Shown here piece after piece: positions 46,439-59,300 of a stretch of DNA of 64,000 bases; position 1 is the first letter of the stretch; each line of letters opens with the position of its first letter. Made by a program: the position numbers and the translations under genes. A model generated the notes under the pieces. It was not told where the DNA came from. It was given only the letters and a program-made list of their open reading frames with translations, and made no database searches. This DNA is from Allodiplogaster sudhausi (lineage: Eukaryota; Nematoda; Chromadorea; Rhabditida; Diplogasteridae), in contig CALZFC010000163.1 in assembly GCA_945643635.1 (NCBI GenBank), positions 149,809 through 213,808 on the forward strand, in the 5' to 3' direction.

Positions 46439-47942
46439 TGACGGGGCCAACTAAAAAAAACGGTCGTTTTTGCGTTTTCGACGTGTTTAGCGAGATTTGT
46501 GCAGTGTGTGTAGAAAAGTGCATTTACTAAGCTGCATCTTTTTTCAAGCATCTTTATTAACGTACAAAGGTGTGCAAAAAAGGTTACACAGAAATATACA
46601 CGTACTAACATGCCCATAAATGACTTTTAAAAATGAGCATGTAGATACGCATATAAATGTGCACATGAATCAGACATAAAAATGGGCAGAAAAGTACATG
46701 TACTATAGTGCTCCAAATTCATCAAGAAAAATGAGCACGAATGTACGCGTACAATATCACTTAGAAAAAAATTAGGAAGAAAATACGTGTACAAAACTGC
46801 TCAAAGATTGAACGCAAAAATACACGTACAAAAGTGCTCAGAAATGAAATAGCAGAAAAACCTGTTAATTACAAGTATAAATTACTGCTTATAGTATTAA
46901 AAACAATTAATTATAGTACATATCTAGGAAAACAACAAAACTTTCACTTAATAAGTTAGAAAATAAAAATCACAATATCGGTCATGTTCAAACGACCATT
47001 AAACAGAATATCAACATCATGCTCACAATACCATGGCAAAAATATATAAAGTAAAACATTAGAAACGTAATAGAACAAAAATATCTTGAAAAAACTAATA
47101 TGGAGAAACGGAAGAATGTCGAAACATGTTTTCGAAAACGGCCTGCTTGCGCTTTCCAAAGCGCGCCACAAACGCGCGAAAACCTGCGCACAAAACGTGT
47201 TTGCACGCAACGCGGCTAGCAGGCTGTTTTCGAAAACATATTTCGACATCCTTACGTTTTTCCATATTATGTTTTTAAAGTTTTTTTGTTCTATTCTGTT
47301 TCTAATGTCTGAATGTATATATTTTTTGCGAATGTAGGGTGGTCATGACCTTGTCATTCGGTACGTTGGAACTTTGAACATGACCGATATTGTGATTTTT
47401 ACTTTCTAAACCTATTAAATGAAGGTTTTGTTGTTTTTCCTCAATAAGTAGGATATTTCGTTGTTTTTTGATCATATAAGCATTAATATATTCTTGTAAT
47501 TAACAGGTTTTTCTGCTCTTTGTATTTCACTTCTGAGCACTTTTGTACATGTATTTTTGCGCTCAATTTTTTTTGAGCAGTTTTGTACGCGTATTTTCTT
47601 GCTCAAATTTTTTACGCCATATTGTACGCGTATATTTGGTCCCACATTTCTGTTAGTTCTTGAGCACTTTTGTTCATGTATATTTCTGCTCATTTTTCTT
47701 TCCGTTTTATGAACATGTTTCAACGCGTATATTCTTGCTCAATCTTCAAAATAATTTTGTGCATTTTAATACATGTATAGTTGTGCTCATTTTTTACTCG
47801 GAATTCTGTACACTTTTGTACGTGTATAAAGACTCTAAAAAAATATGCAGTTTAGTATATGAACTTTTCTACGAACGCTGCACAAATCTCACGAAACACG
47901 TCGAAAACGCAAAAACGACCGTTTTTTTAGTTGGCCCCGTCA
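46439..47942. mobile_element. Foldback element 3: 1.5 kb palindromic element flanked by TA
   Basis: The termini are TGACGGGGCCAACT and its reverse complement, flanked by TA on both sides (46437-46438 and 47943-47944), as expected of a TA target duplication. The arms are similar inward for ~750 bp to a centre near 47190. The inner arm has GTCGAAACATGTTTTCGAAAAC facing its inverted form. Between ends and centre there are many degenerate ~40-bp units of the form 'gcacttttgtacgtgtatttttgctca', on opposite strands in the two arms. No transposase ORF. Confidence 0.8.
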
Positions 47943-48403
47943 TACATACATAAATTTCAGTTTTATCTGTCCTGTGCTCTGTCACAAATTTTCGTTTGTC
48001 TTTACTTACCTTTTGAGATTACTGTATTTGTTGATAGAAAATAAATCTTCATGGTATTTTTATGCGAATCAATTAGGGAATCCGTTACGAAGCGGATTTA
48101 AATGCAGTCCATGTCCATTTTTCTGTGCGAGTAAACCTTTCTGTAAGAGATGCTGCTGCTTTCTTGATGTCCTTCTTCAATAGCACTCTCTAGTATTCAA
48201 AAGCGTCGGAGCTTCACTCTCTGTTGATCCCGGGGGAATTGGCAACTTGCCAATGGATTGGACATCTCGTACCAGGCTCTATGGGAATGGACACCTCCCC
48301 TCATTTGCATACTTTTACTCCCTAGATCCTCCTCCATTCATCTTCTCTCATTCTTATGAAACTTTCTCGTGTTCTTACCATTGTAATCTCTCAGCCTCTC
48401 TCT

Positions 48404-48446
<43 letters not shown>

Positions 48447-48584
48447 AAATTTCCTGCCTTTCTTGCTTTTTTTCCATCCTTGACGCCGACCTTAATTACG
48501 GAGTGCGAATTGAACTCCACGCAGAGTCTGCCATCCCAGACAACATGTGCAAGGTCAGTTTCTGTGACTACGAATTTGCATGCA

Positions 48585-48627
<43 letters not shown>

Positions 48628-48666
48628 GAGAGAGAGACAGAGAGAGGAAGAGAGAGAGAGAGAGGA

Positions 48667-48700
<34 letters not shown>

Positions 48701-49969
48701 GGGGAGAGAGAGAGCGAGATAATGAGAGACACAACGAGAGCGAGGAGACAGGGAGTAGAGAAGAGATAGATATGTATGTACATATATGCTATATACATAG
48801 ATTGAACGGAGAGACATACAGAGAGTGTGAGAGAAGAAAAAGAAAGGGCGGGTCTGCTGTGATTCGACCGTTTCAGGGATGAAATAATGTATTGCTGTTC
48901 TCCTCTTAGGTTTATTATAATCCTTCCACGAATCCTCATGCGTTTTCTCGCCCTCTCTATGTTTTCTTCACTCTCTCGCTCCTTCTGCCTCTTCCTTGGC
49001 TTTCCCAAATGTATAGTCTCGTTTCACTCACCATCTTTTCACCCCGTCGATCACATCCATTCCTGTTATACTATCTCAGTATCCAAGTGCTATTCCGAGC
49101 TTCGTCTTACATTCTCATCGTGACCGGCGTTGGCTTTCATCACACCTTCTCAGTATGCATTCAACTCCTCCCTCTCTACCTCTCCCCTTATCCCTCTCCC
49201 TGTATCTTTCTCCCTCTTTCTATCTCTCCTTCTCTCCCTCTCTCTATTCCCACTCTCTCTCAATTCCCCTACTCTCTCTCTCTGAATGACCACATTGCCT
49301 TTCTAATGGCTCAATTTCTTGCGACTTCGCGACTTCCCCCAAAAAGGCTACAGTTTCAAAGAATGGGAAGTAGACACCCTCTCCGTGCAATGTTAGCCTC
49401 TTCACTAATTCATTCAAGTTCCAAGTCATTGTCAAAAATTTTTTTGCGGCCTGCCTCTCTCGCCCCGCCGTGGTCGCCAAGCAGTATATAAATGTATTGT
49501 CGAAAAAGGCCGTCGGTTGTGCTGGTAAAGTGGGGGTTTTGCTTACGGGTAATTCAAATGCTGGCTATGCTGGCTTCATCCGACCGGCATGCTGGATGCG
49601 GGCGGCATCTCAAGCATGCATAGGATTTTTTACATATTAATTTTGAGTTCCAAGATGGTTGGATCTTGTATGGATGATTCAATAATACCAGGAATGAGTG
49701 AAGTGGGAGGGATAAAAAGGGGCGGGGCTAACTGTGCGGAGATGCCACAATTTTTGTCCTGCCGCTAATTGTGACATGAGGTGGAACACAATTGTACCGA
49801 AACGAAATCGGTTCAACATTGTAACATTAAATTGTGGCATCCCTTGTCACATCGCTCTTTGTGTGTGTTACATAGAATTAAAAGTAAGCTCAATCTTGCT
49901 TTAGAATCTTGAATGAACTCCCCCAGGATTTATTGGAAAGGCGACAGTCGAGTGAGGTGCAATGAGAGA

Positions 49970-50092
49970 TTGAGAGAGTAAGGGAGAGAGCGAGGAGAGC
50001 GAGAGATGGAGGCTAAGGGAGAGAGCGAGGAGAGAGAGATGGAGGCAAAGGGAGAGAGCGAGGAGAGAGAGATGGAGGTTTAGGGAGAGAGC
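49970..50092. repeat. Tandem repeat, ~36-bp unit, about 3 copies
   Basis: The unit is 'gagatggaggcaaagggagagagcgaggagaga' with small changes. It is a purine-rich local expansion. Confidence 0.75.
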
Positions 50093-50333
50093 GATGTTCT
50101 AATCAGATGGACATGTAGCAGTGATTATTCGTATCCTAAGTGAGATGGGCTAGTTGTTTAATTGACATTCTAGAGTTGCTGCACTCTGTCGTTGTCTGCA
50201 TCTTTCACTCTTGAACACTCTCCTCTTCAATACATCCCTGGAAGATAAGAGAACGGAGGACTGTCCTTGGCTTTTATCATCAGTCCACCTTCTCTCGTGA
50301 TGAAGGAATAATGCGTCATCATATTCTTCTTCT

Positions 50334-50378
<45 letters not shown>

Positions 50379-50629
50379 CACTCTCCTTCTCTCTTTCTAT
50401 ATCTCTCTCTTCTACTGCCCTCTCTCTTCTCTTACGCTCTCTTATAGTCAGTTGGACCTCTCTCTTCATATCCCTAATCCTACCTCTGATATTCCTGTCC
50501 ATATTATCAACCTGTTGTCACTCACTTCAGAAAGAGTGCCATTCCTCTTCCCTCGAGGAAGTAGTATGTATGTTCATAATGCTCTCCTCGTATTCTGGGC
50601 CCTCTATCGCTCTCGCTCTCACTCTCTTC

Positions 50630-50845
50630 CTTTCTCTTCCTCTAGCATTCTCTCCCTCTCTCCATACTCTCTTTCTCTCTCTTCCTCTAGTGTTCTTTCC
50701 CTCTATCCATTCTCTCTTTCTCTCTCTTCCTCTAGTGTTCTCTCCCTTTCTCCATTCTCTCTTTTCTCTCTTCCAATAGCATTCTCTCCCTCTCTCCTCA
50801 CTCTCTTTCTCTCTCGTCCTCTACCATTCTCTCCCTCTCTTCCCA
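50630..50845. repeat. Tandem repeat, ~45-bp pyrimidine-rich unit, about 5 copies
   Basis: Successive 'cctctagtgttctctccctctctccattctctctttctctctctt'-type units. The long Ser/Leu reading frame over it is a by-product of the repeat. Confidence 0.8.
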
Positions 50846-51936
50846 CTCCTATAGAGACTTGATTGTCATTTTGCATCTGTATCTAGTTGTGATCTAAGTG
50901 ACCCTCTCCACTCTAATATTGACACTCCTCGTGCGCACTCTGCCACTGACCAGATCAGCAAAAGGATAATCCCTAATGGTTTCTTTGTATCTTTCCCTTT
51001 CTCTCGCCTTCTGTTTGTCTCTTTTCCCTTCTACCATACACAACTCCTCAATCTCCACTATTTTCCATTCGTAGTTCCTTTGTTTCCTTCATTTTTCACT
51101 GGAAGTTGTATTTCCTCTTACTAAGAATAGCCCTTTTGAAAGCTTTTCGTTTCGCAGGCTTCTCTCCTTCTAAGTTGCTACTTCAGGGGCTCTGAGCTTC
51201 TTCTGCTTTGCCTCTTGCACGCAGCAGATTTTCTAGCCATCGTCGCAGGTTCTCTCTCTCCCCTTCACACTCCTTCTCCATCTCTTTTCCTCTCTCTCTC
51301 TTCCTCTTTCTCTCTCTCTCTCTCTCTCTCGCTGTCTCTCTCTATCTCTCTTTCTCTCTTCCTCTCTTGTTGGCGTCGAGGTGACCCGACGAACTTTCAC
51401 GGCTCTTCACACATTCAAGGTGTTGCCAACCACCACAAAAAGAGAGGTTGGGGGCGAGTGGGTGGAGAGAGAGGTGATTCGAAGGAGGAGGTAAGGGGGA
51501 GCATTGACTGCAATAAAAAACGAGGGTTTCTTTGAAGAGGAATTGAATAAGAATGCTGAATGTCAGAAACTCTTGAAGTTCAGGATGGAAACGAATAATT
51601 TTATTACCGGAATACTCTCTCTACTCAATCCATTCTTCATCATTGCATGGAAACAAGGAAAGGTGGAATTCTTATAGCAAGATCATCTAATCCTGCACGT
51701 TGTGTTTGACAAAGATAGCATGCACGCGTCTGTTTATATGCTTTTCCGCCTGTCGATTCTCTCTCCTTAGCCTATTTCCTATCATTCTCTCTCACTCTCG
51801 CTCTCTCTATAATTCTTTCCCCTCTCTCTCTCTCAGTCTTTACCTCGCTTCCTCTCTGTATGTAGCTCTCCCGTTCTCTCCCGTTCTCTCTCTCTCTCTC
51901 ATTCTTTACCTCGCTTCCTCTTTGTACCTCTCCCGC

Positions 51937-51983
<47 letters not shown>

Positions 51984-52139
51984 CTCTCGCTATCTCGGTC
52001 TTTACCTCTCTCTCTCCGTCTCTCTCTCTTTACCAGTCTCTCTCTCATTCTCTCTCTCTCTTTCCCTGTCTCTCGCTCTCTCCATCCTCTATTTGCATTT
52101 GATCATTCTGTTTCCTTTTCGCGGTTGGCTCTCCTTTCC

Positions 52140-52275
52140 TCTCTATCTCTAGCTTATCGGTCTCTCTTTCCTCTCTCTCTCTAGCTTATCGGTCTCTCTT
52201 TCCTCTCTATCTCTAGCTTATCGGTCTCTCCTTCCTCTCTTTCTCTAGCTTATCGGTCTCTCTTTCCTCTCCCTC
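52140..52275. repeat. Tandem repeat, ~32-bp unit, about 4-5 copies
   Basis: The unit is 'tttcctctctatctctagcttatcggtctctc', repeated in direct orientation with point differences. Confidence 0.85.
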
Positions 52276-53830
52276 TCCGTCTCATACATGCTCATTTTCG
52301 GTGTTTTTCGTTTCCTACGTAGACAACAGCATAAAAATAAATGAAATGATAATTGCGTGATTGTATTGCGAGGGAATTCCGGCACATGCTTGTGAGTTGC
52401 TGCCTTTTCCCTGTTGGCTCTTCCACTTTGAAGCTGCATCGCCTACTCATCCTAGTTTTCAAAGTGTCTTTCTTCACTCCTTTCTTGTTCCCCTTCTCTC
52501 CCTCTCCGTGTCTGCTGGACTCTTCATTCCTCCCATCTTTCTCTGCCTCTCTCTCTTCTCCCTTTCTATCTCTCCTTCTCCCTCTGTCTCTATCTCTGTC
52601 TGTCCCTCTCCTTTTCTCTCTGCTCCTTCTCATACTTTCCATCGCTGTCCCATGTCCTTTGTTTCTTCCACTGAGTCATTCCTTCAAGAGCCTTTTAGAT
52701 GTTTTCAACGCTCCTTCCTCATGCACTCCGTGTAGAATTCGCAATTTTGTTTCATATCATAGTCTAAAAGATAAGCTCTTCTAAAGCTTGCAAGAGACAA
52801 TTTTATTTAAGAAAAAGAAAAAAAACACTGCTCGTGTGACAATGCTCTTCCGCCATCAAAAATGCCTTGGCAGATCTGTGGCCCTTGCTTTTCCTCCCTC
52901 TCACTCTCTCTCTCTCTCTCCCTCTCTCTCTCTCTTGCTTTTTTCTCTCATATCTATGTTTTCCATTCTCTCCTGATGTTTTCCTCCTATTCCTCATTCT
53001 CTCGGCAATCCTTGCTAGAAAAGACGTGAATGGTTATGTGAACTTTTTGCCCATCCCCAGCTGCATCTCCATTTTGACCATCTCTTTACTAATTCTCTCT
53101 CTTCCTTGTCTCCTCTCCTTCTGCATTCGTCACCGTTCATATGTGACCATATGTAGTTTCATTCTATTCGGTCTTCAAATTTATGAAGTCGTGAAAACTA
53201 TTGTTTTTCTTGCATAGCAGACACGTCTGAAATGTGTTCGAGCAAAGGATGCGAGGAAACTCTTCTTTCATTTCTTTTGCGCTCTTCAGCCTTCCAGGTC
53301 ATGACACTAGAGTCTTCTTTTTCATTCACTTCCGTCCCCTCTACTTTCCTTCTCTCTGACCCTCTCTGTCGCTTCCTCTTTCCTTCTCTCTGACTCTCTC
53401 AATCTACTTTCTCCCTGTCTGTTCTCTTGTTCCACCCAATTCTTTCATATTCATACAGATCGCTTACTCTTATTGTAGCTTATCTAAATATTTCTGGGTC
53501 ATCTCGTTTATCTTTGAATACAACAAAACAGTATTTGGAAAGGGGGAAATTTCAGAATTTTGTTTGTAAGACATGTATTTTAGAACGGCATGGATGTTCG
53601 ATTCAATCTGGTTCAATTCCAGTGACCAAAGCGAGCTCCTCTTTTATTCAACCCGAATGAGACCCTTGCGATTAACTCATGCTTTGAATTTCGTGCGTCG
53701 CTTCTCAATCTGATGGATCTTTCCCATCTCTCAGAGTCTTTCTGTCTTTCCTGCCATAAGGGGAACACGATACCAATGTAGAGCAGAGAGTAAATGCTGT
53801 CATCCAAGTATCTTAGTTGAATACTCCCTG

Positions 53831-53880
<50 letters not shown>

Positions 53881-54440
53881 GTATCTCTCTCTCATCCTTT
53901 CTCTCCTTCTCTCTCAACCTGTCCGTGTGAGCTGTTCCTGGTCATCCTCTGTCCACTCCAACTCCAGATGCTTCGTGTTACTCTGCAGATTGCTGGAAGC
54001 ATTCAGTTGCCCTCCAAAGGGCATTCAATCACCGTGGGGAATATGCAACTATCATAAAAGATCGAGGGAAATGAGGGATGACAGTGAGTGACGGAAGAAG
54101 AGCAGATAGAGAAGCTGAACGAGAGAGAGATAGAGAGAGAGAGCAAGAGAGGGTTGAGATGGGAAGAGATAGAGAGAGACACACACACACAAAGAGAGAG
54201 ACAGAGAGAGAGAGAGAAACACACACGCAAAGAGAGAGAGAAGGAGAGAGTGAGAAAGAGAGAAAGAGCTACAGAAAGGAATGCCCGTAGTTGTCAATGT
54301 CATATTTGATTGTCAATCCATGTTGAGAGAGTTTAGGCAATGAAAATTTTTTTTACGTGAGTGAGAAAGATGGAGAGAGAGAGAGAAATGGAGAGAGAAA
54401 GGGAAAAGTAAGCCAGACAGTGCAGAGATATGTATAGAGC

Positions 54441-54475
<35 letters not shown>

Positions 54476-54765
54476 GACAAGAAGAGAAAGAGACAGATAC
54501 ATAGAAAAGAAAAATAGAAGCGTGCTTCATCACAACATTTTAGATGTGTAAAGTAGAGAATCATAAATTGTCACTGCTATCATGCATCACAGAAACCTTT
54601 CTGCCAAATTTGTCCGAAAACTTGCTGGGATGGCAGTATTCGTATGTACATACATAGGTTTATACACACTGTGTATGTTCATACGTTTTTAATATATAAA
54701 AAATACATCTACATATGTACATATATAATGTATCTGCCATTCAGCAAGGACCCCACTCAGTTTGC

Positions 54766-54811
<46 letters not shown>

Positions 54812-54812
54812 G

Positions 54813-54844
<32 letters not shown>

Positions 54845-54985
54845 CATCCGTCTAACGGTCTGTTCTCTCTGTGTCTCTCGTCCTCCTCCCACTTCTGATT
54901 GAGATTTCATCTTTTGTCGTTGCACTCTCGTGAGAATGCCCTCGAATGGATCGCCGGATGCGAGTACTCATGCTCCATATTTCCT

Positions 54986-55029
<44 letters not shown>

Positions 55030-55384
55030 CTCTCCTCTATTCTCTCTCATCAGAGAAAGACAAACGTTCTCTCTCATTCTCTCCTTATCTGTCTTTAGCA
55101 TTTCTTACTCGTTCTCGGCCTTCAAATGCTCCTTTCCTGCTGACACTTTCCGAGTTTGTCTTTCATATTGAGGAGTAGGACCGAGTGTAGTGAATGAGCG
55201 GGAGGAGGAGGATAAAGACAGAAAGATAGGTAGAGTGAGAGAGCGAGATAGAAATATGGGGAGAAAGAGAGGAAGAGGGGTAGAGAAAGAGAGAGGGAGA
55301 GTGAGAAAGCAGGTGAGTGAGCCAGAATAGAGAGAGGGAGAGAAAGAGAGTGAGAGAGAGAGTGAAAGAGCAAGCGAGGGAGTC

Positions 55385-55421
<37 letters not shown>

Positions 55422-55952
55422 TGAGAAGGAAGAGAAGGATGTATTTTAGTCTTGCTGTTTCTTCCCCTTCACTCTTCTTCCCCCTCAACTATGCATGTAA
55501 CTGTGCTATATTTAAGTTTTATATTCACGTATTATATTACACTGCGGTCGTATTTTATATAGTCCTTTCTTTATAGTCCTTCTTATTGCTTCTAAATTTC
55601 ACTCAAAGATTGGATGTTCGAAAGAGAAAGATAGAGAGAGAGAGAGGCAGAGAAAGAGGGAAAGAGAGTGAGAGGTGTAAGACACAAACGAATTGCGTGG
55701 TTTAATTTGATGTCTGAGTATTTGAAGAGAGCAGCATAACTGAGCATTGCAGTGCTTGAGATAGCAAGAGAATACGGAGGGAGAGCCCGGAGGGGCGAAG
55801 CGAGGAATGGAAGAATGGAAGAGGATTCTGCCCCTTCTACTCGCGTGCCTCCTCTGGCTGCACGAGGCCGTCGCTTTCTGTCAGTCAATGTCTTCATAGA
55901 CAACCCAACTGATTTCATCTCATTTGTGTTTTCCTCATGTGGATGGTTGCAG

Positions 55953-56291
55953 CTGAAGTAGCCCGCTCCTCCTGTGTCTCTCACTTCCTCTCTGGCTTCT
56001 CTTCTTCCGGAGTCTTTCTTCTCTCATCTCCCACACCTTCTCTTCCTCCTTCTCCTGTTCTCTGCCAAATGCCATCCAGTCCCGATGGCACTGTCACTAC
56101 AGTAATCCACTCTGCACTCGAGCGGTCATTTCAAATAAAGAAGAGCGCGACAGTCGGCTGGCAGTCAGTCTCTCCTTCTTGGCCCGTTCTCTCTTTCTTA
56201 CACAGAAGAAAAATATTCGTTATTTTTGTGCAGCTGGCGAAAGGCTAGCACAGTGATGGAGTGAGAGAAAATCGAAGGGAGAGAGAGGGAT

Positions 56292-56324
<33 letters not shown>

Positions 56325-59300
56325 ACCTGGGAGAGAGGAACAGGGAAAGCTTGTAATAATGCAAAAATTGAAATGAAAGTATTTGGTGGCTCAGGCTGCC
56401 AGCTGTGACATTTTGCGAATAATTCCTTTGAATGTCATTACAAATTAATTCTCACTGAATATGTTACGAAAAGATTCTTGAGTCCGCAGGACACTAATAT
56501 ATTATTTTTCTGTGTGTTCTTCTTGTCTCCTTGTCTTCTTCTCTTCTTCACGGATCCTTTTGAAGAGTCTCCGACTGGGAGTTGCTTTTTTCGTTGAATC
56601 ATCGCTCTCGTTGTCATCAAGTCATTCGAATACAGGAGAGAACAACTCTCGAACTTTCTTCCCCTGCCCCCGTTCCTCAAGCTGAGTTCGTCGTCGTCAT
56701 TTTTTTAATTTATTTTATTTGTCAGATTATTTGCCGCTGATTACAGGACAGAAGTACTCGTAACTGTTGTCTCCTTCTCTGGCAAAAGAACCGATATTAA
56801 AAAAGGTTTCACATTTGTTAAGACATGCATATATGTATGTACATACATACATACATATATGTATGTATTTATGAGCGTGATTGTATGTATGCATGTACAT
56901 ACATACGTGCATATACATCTACATATATATATCTATGTACATACATACAGTACCGCTCAACGGCGAGGGGTCAATGCTGCGTCGGCTATAGCGGACGCGG
57001 CCAAATGGACCAAGTGGAATATCTCGCTGCAGAAAGCGTTTTCAGGAAAATCACATATCAATATGAGATCCTTGAATTTTTTTTCACTAATCACTTAAAC
57101 AATTTTTGAAAAATGTAGAAAAACAATTGCAGCAAAACATTTGCTCCGCTTGGGGTTCGAACCTGCGACTCACGAAATCCCATATGAGAACGCAACAATT
57201 ATGTCACTGTACGTCATGAAAATGCTAATTTCACAAATTTTCAAAATTGTTCTTAACGGGATTATTGAAGAAAAATTCAGGGATCTCAAATTGATATGTG
57301 ATTTCCCTGAAAACGCTTTCTGCAGCAAGATATTCCACTTGGCCCATTTGGCCGCGTCCGCTATAGCCGACGCAACATTGACCCCTCGCCGTTGAGCGGT
57401 ACTGTATGTACATATGTTAGCTGTAACTATTTTCTTATCATTATCCATAAATCCTCGTTCTCTTTCCCGTTCTCTCTTTCTGTAGTTGTCTGTCACTACT
57501 TTCTCCTATCCTCTCACTTTATCTGCAGGGGTATCAGTGCTGAATCTGACAGGGGACGAGGCTGGGATTCTGCACGTCGAAGTGTCTTCCTCCACTCCTC
57601 TCTCTTCTCTTCCCGTCATCTCCTCCTCTCCATTCATGTCTGTCCATTGTCTTCTTTATTCATATTCTTGTTATAACATTGGGTTTAAGATGTGAAGAGC
57701 CAGTGGTTTCGGAAGAAGCAAAGGGCTGTCTGGTCGAAGAGGGCGTTCAGGTTTAAACAACTATCATTTTTCTCTATTCCTCTCCAGATTCTCTTATCTA
57801 CATATGTATTTGTTTTCTCTGTACCTTATCATGTTGGACTGTACCGTACTCCTTTCTAGATAGAAATATCTCCTACAGCTTCATCCTTTCACGTGTCCTT
57901 CCGCACTGAAGAGAGTGAGCATAATCTCTTCTCGGCTCTTCTCTCCCCCTCTGGCCGTGTTATCAGTGTGGATCTGCAGAATGGTATTCATTGACATTCC
58001 GTTCACTAATAAGAATCCGTCTTCAAAGACTTCTTCCTGTCGGTGGCCGACTCCTCGTTGTTAATTGGATTGCTCTCGAATGGTGCTTGGCATTCTCTGC
58101 TCATCGCTGCTGATGCCTCTCACTTCATTATCGACTCTTCACGATTCAATCTTCCACCTCCCAAAGAGTACGGTAACACTGATAAGAACAGAGAGAGTGG
58201 AAGGAGATTGAAATGGATGAAGATGAAGAGAGATAGAAAAAAGAGCGAATAAGACTGTTGAAGTGAACCGGAAGTGGAGGAGAAAGTGACGAAAGTGTTG
58301 ATGAAGCTGAACGGCGTGGTTCTGCTGCGAGATCCTTCTCTGCAAGAACTTCACTGCCAGTCTTCGCTAGTCTTCCGAGACGGGTCTCTTTCTCTTCGTT
58401 GCTTTCATTTCCTTCTCTGAAGCGTGCCTTCAGTCAACCCTTACGGACTCGTCCGTTTTGTCTTGGCTCCCCTTCTTCCTCTGGCTGTCAATGTTTCCTT
58501 CTTCCTCAACTCTTCCATCATCTTCCTCTCCTTCTTGTGCAATTGATGAATTTGGCGGTGATGCATATGGTGAGTTCACTCTTGAACATCTTAGTATTTT
58601 ACTGCTTTACTTCATTTCGCCCCTTTTTCTCTCTATTTTTCTCTTCTATCTTTCTCTCCTTAATTATTATCGCTGGGTTTACTCCAATCTCTTTGAACTA
58701 TAAATAATTGAAGTTCTTTTCATTAATTTAGCCATTCAACTCTGGCGACAACCCGACATGTTATCGTTCCTGTTACTACGGGATAAGCATTCGTGGTTGG
58801 ACCCGCTCCAGCTCGCTCTTTCATTCAGATCAGATTCGGTCAGCCTTCACAGCTTTTGTATGCTCCCAGACTTCAATTTACTCATAATCAGGGAAGGAAT
58901 AACATCAATTCTCGTTTCTTAAAAGTGAACGGATATAAAAGATCCATTTTGTCTAGGATTCTGGGCTTTTGTTGTTTGGAGAGTGGCGCCACGGGGAAGA
59001 CAGCGGAGGAAGAGTTCAAGTTCATTTCCATAACAGCCGACTCTCAGCCATTCACTGCATTCATAGGAAAATGGAAGAAAGAAGAGAAAGAGAAACAGTG
59101 GCAGAGCAGTGCACGGCCTGCGCCATTACATCCTCTTCTGGTGAGCACTCATTCTCAGCTCATTCATCAAAGAGAGAGAATGAGAAGAAGTCAAGGTTAC
59201 GGAGGGGATTCCTGGAGAAGAGTTGTCCTCTTCGAACTGGCTCACCAACGATTCCTCGCTGTTGATGGCAGCGTTTGCCAGCTTCTTCCATTCCACAGCC

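Larger units (their letters stand above)
47945..55952. other. Microsatellite-rich region with scattered coding-like pieces, no complete gene resolved
   Basis: Dense CT or GA tracts occur at 48398-48443, 48589-48716, 50336-50373, 51290-51350, 51885-52080, 53838-53885, 54771-54845, 54988-55025 and 55389-55420. Between them are short plus-strand stretches that read like exons bounded by AG and GT. One at about 50860-50998 starts with a CDLSDPLHS-like segment. Another at about 51387-51490 reads VTRRTFTALHTFKV. They may be 5' exons of the laminin-G gene to the right, but I cannot join them in phase. Confidence 0.4.

Noticed and set aside
48338..48817. Leu/Ser-rich (and on the other strand Arg/Glu-rich) frames over CT/GA tracts, here and at 50311-50862, 51700-52152, 54029-55488
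   Set aside because: These are translations of simple repeats, which are open in several frames at once.
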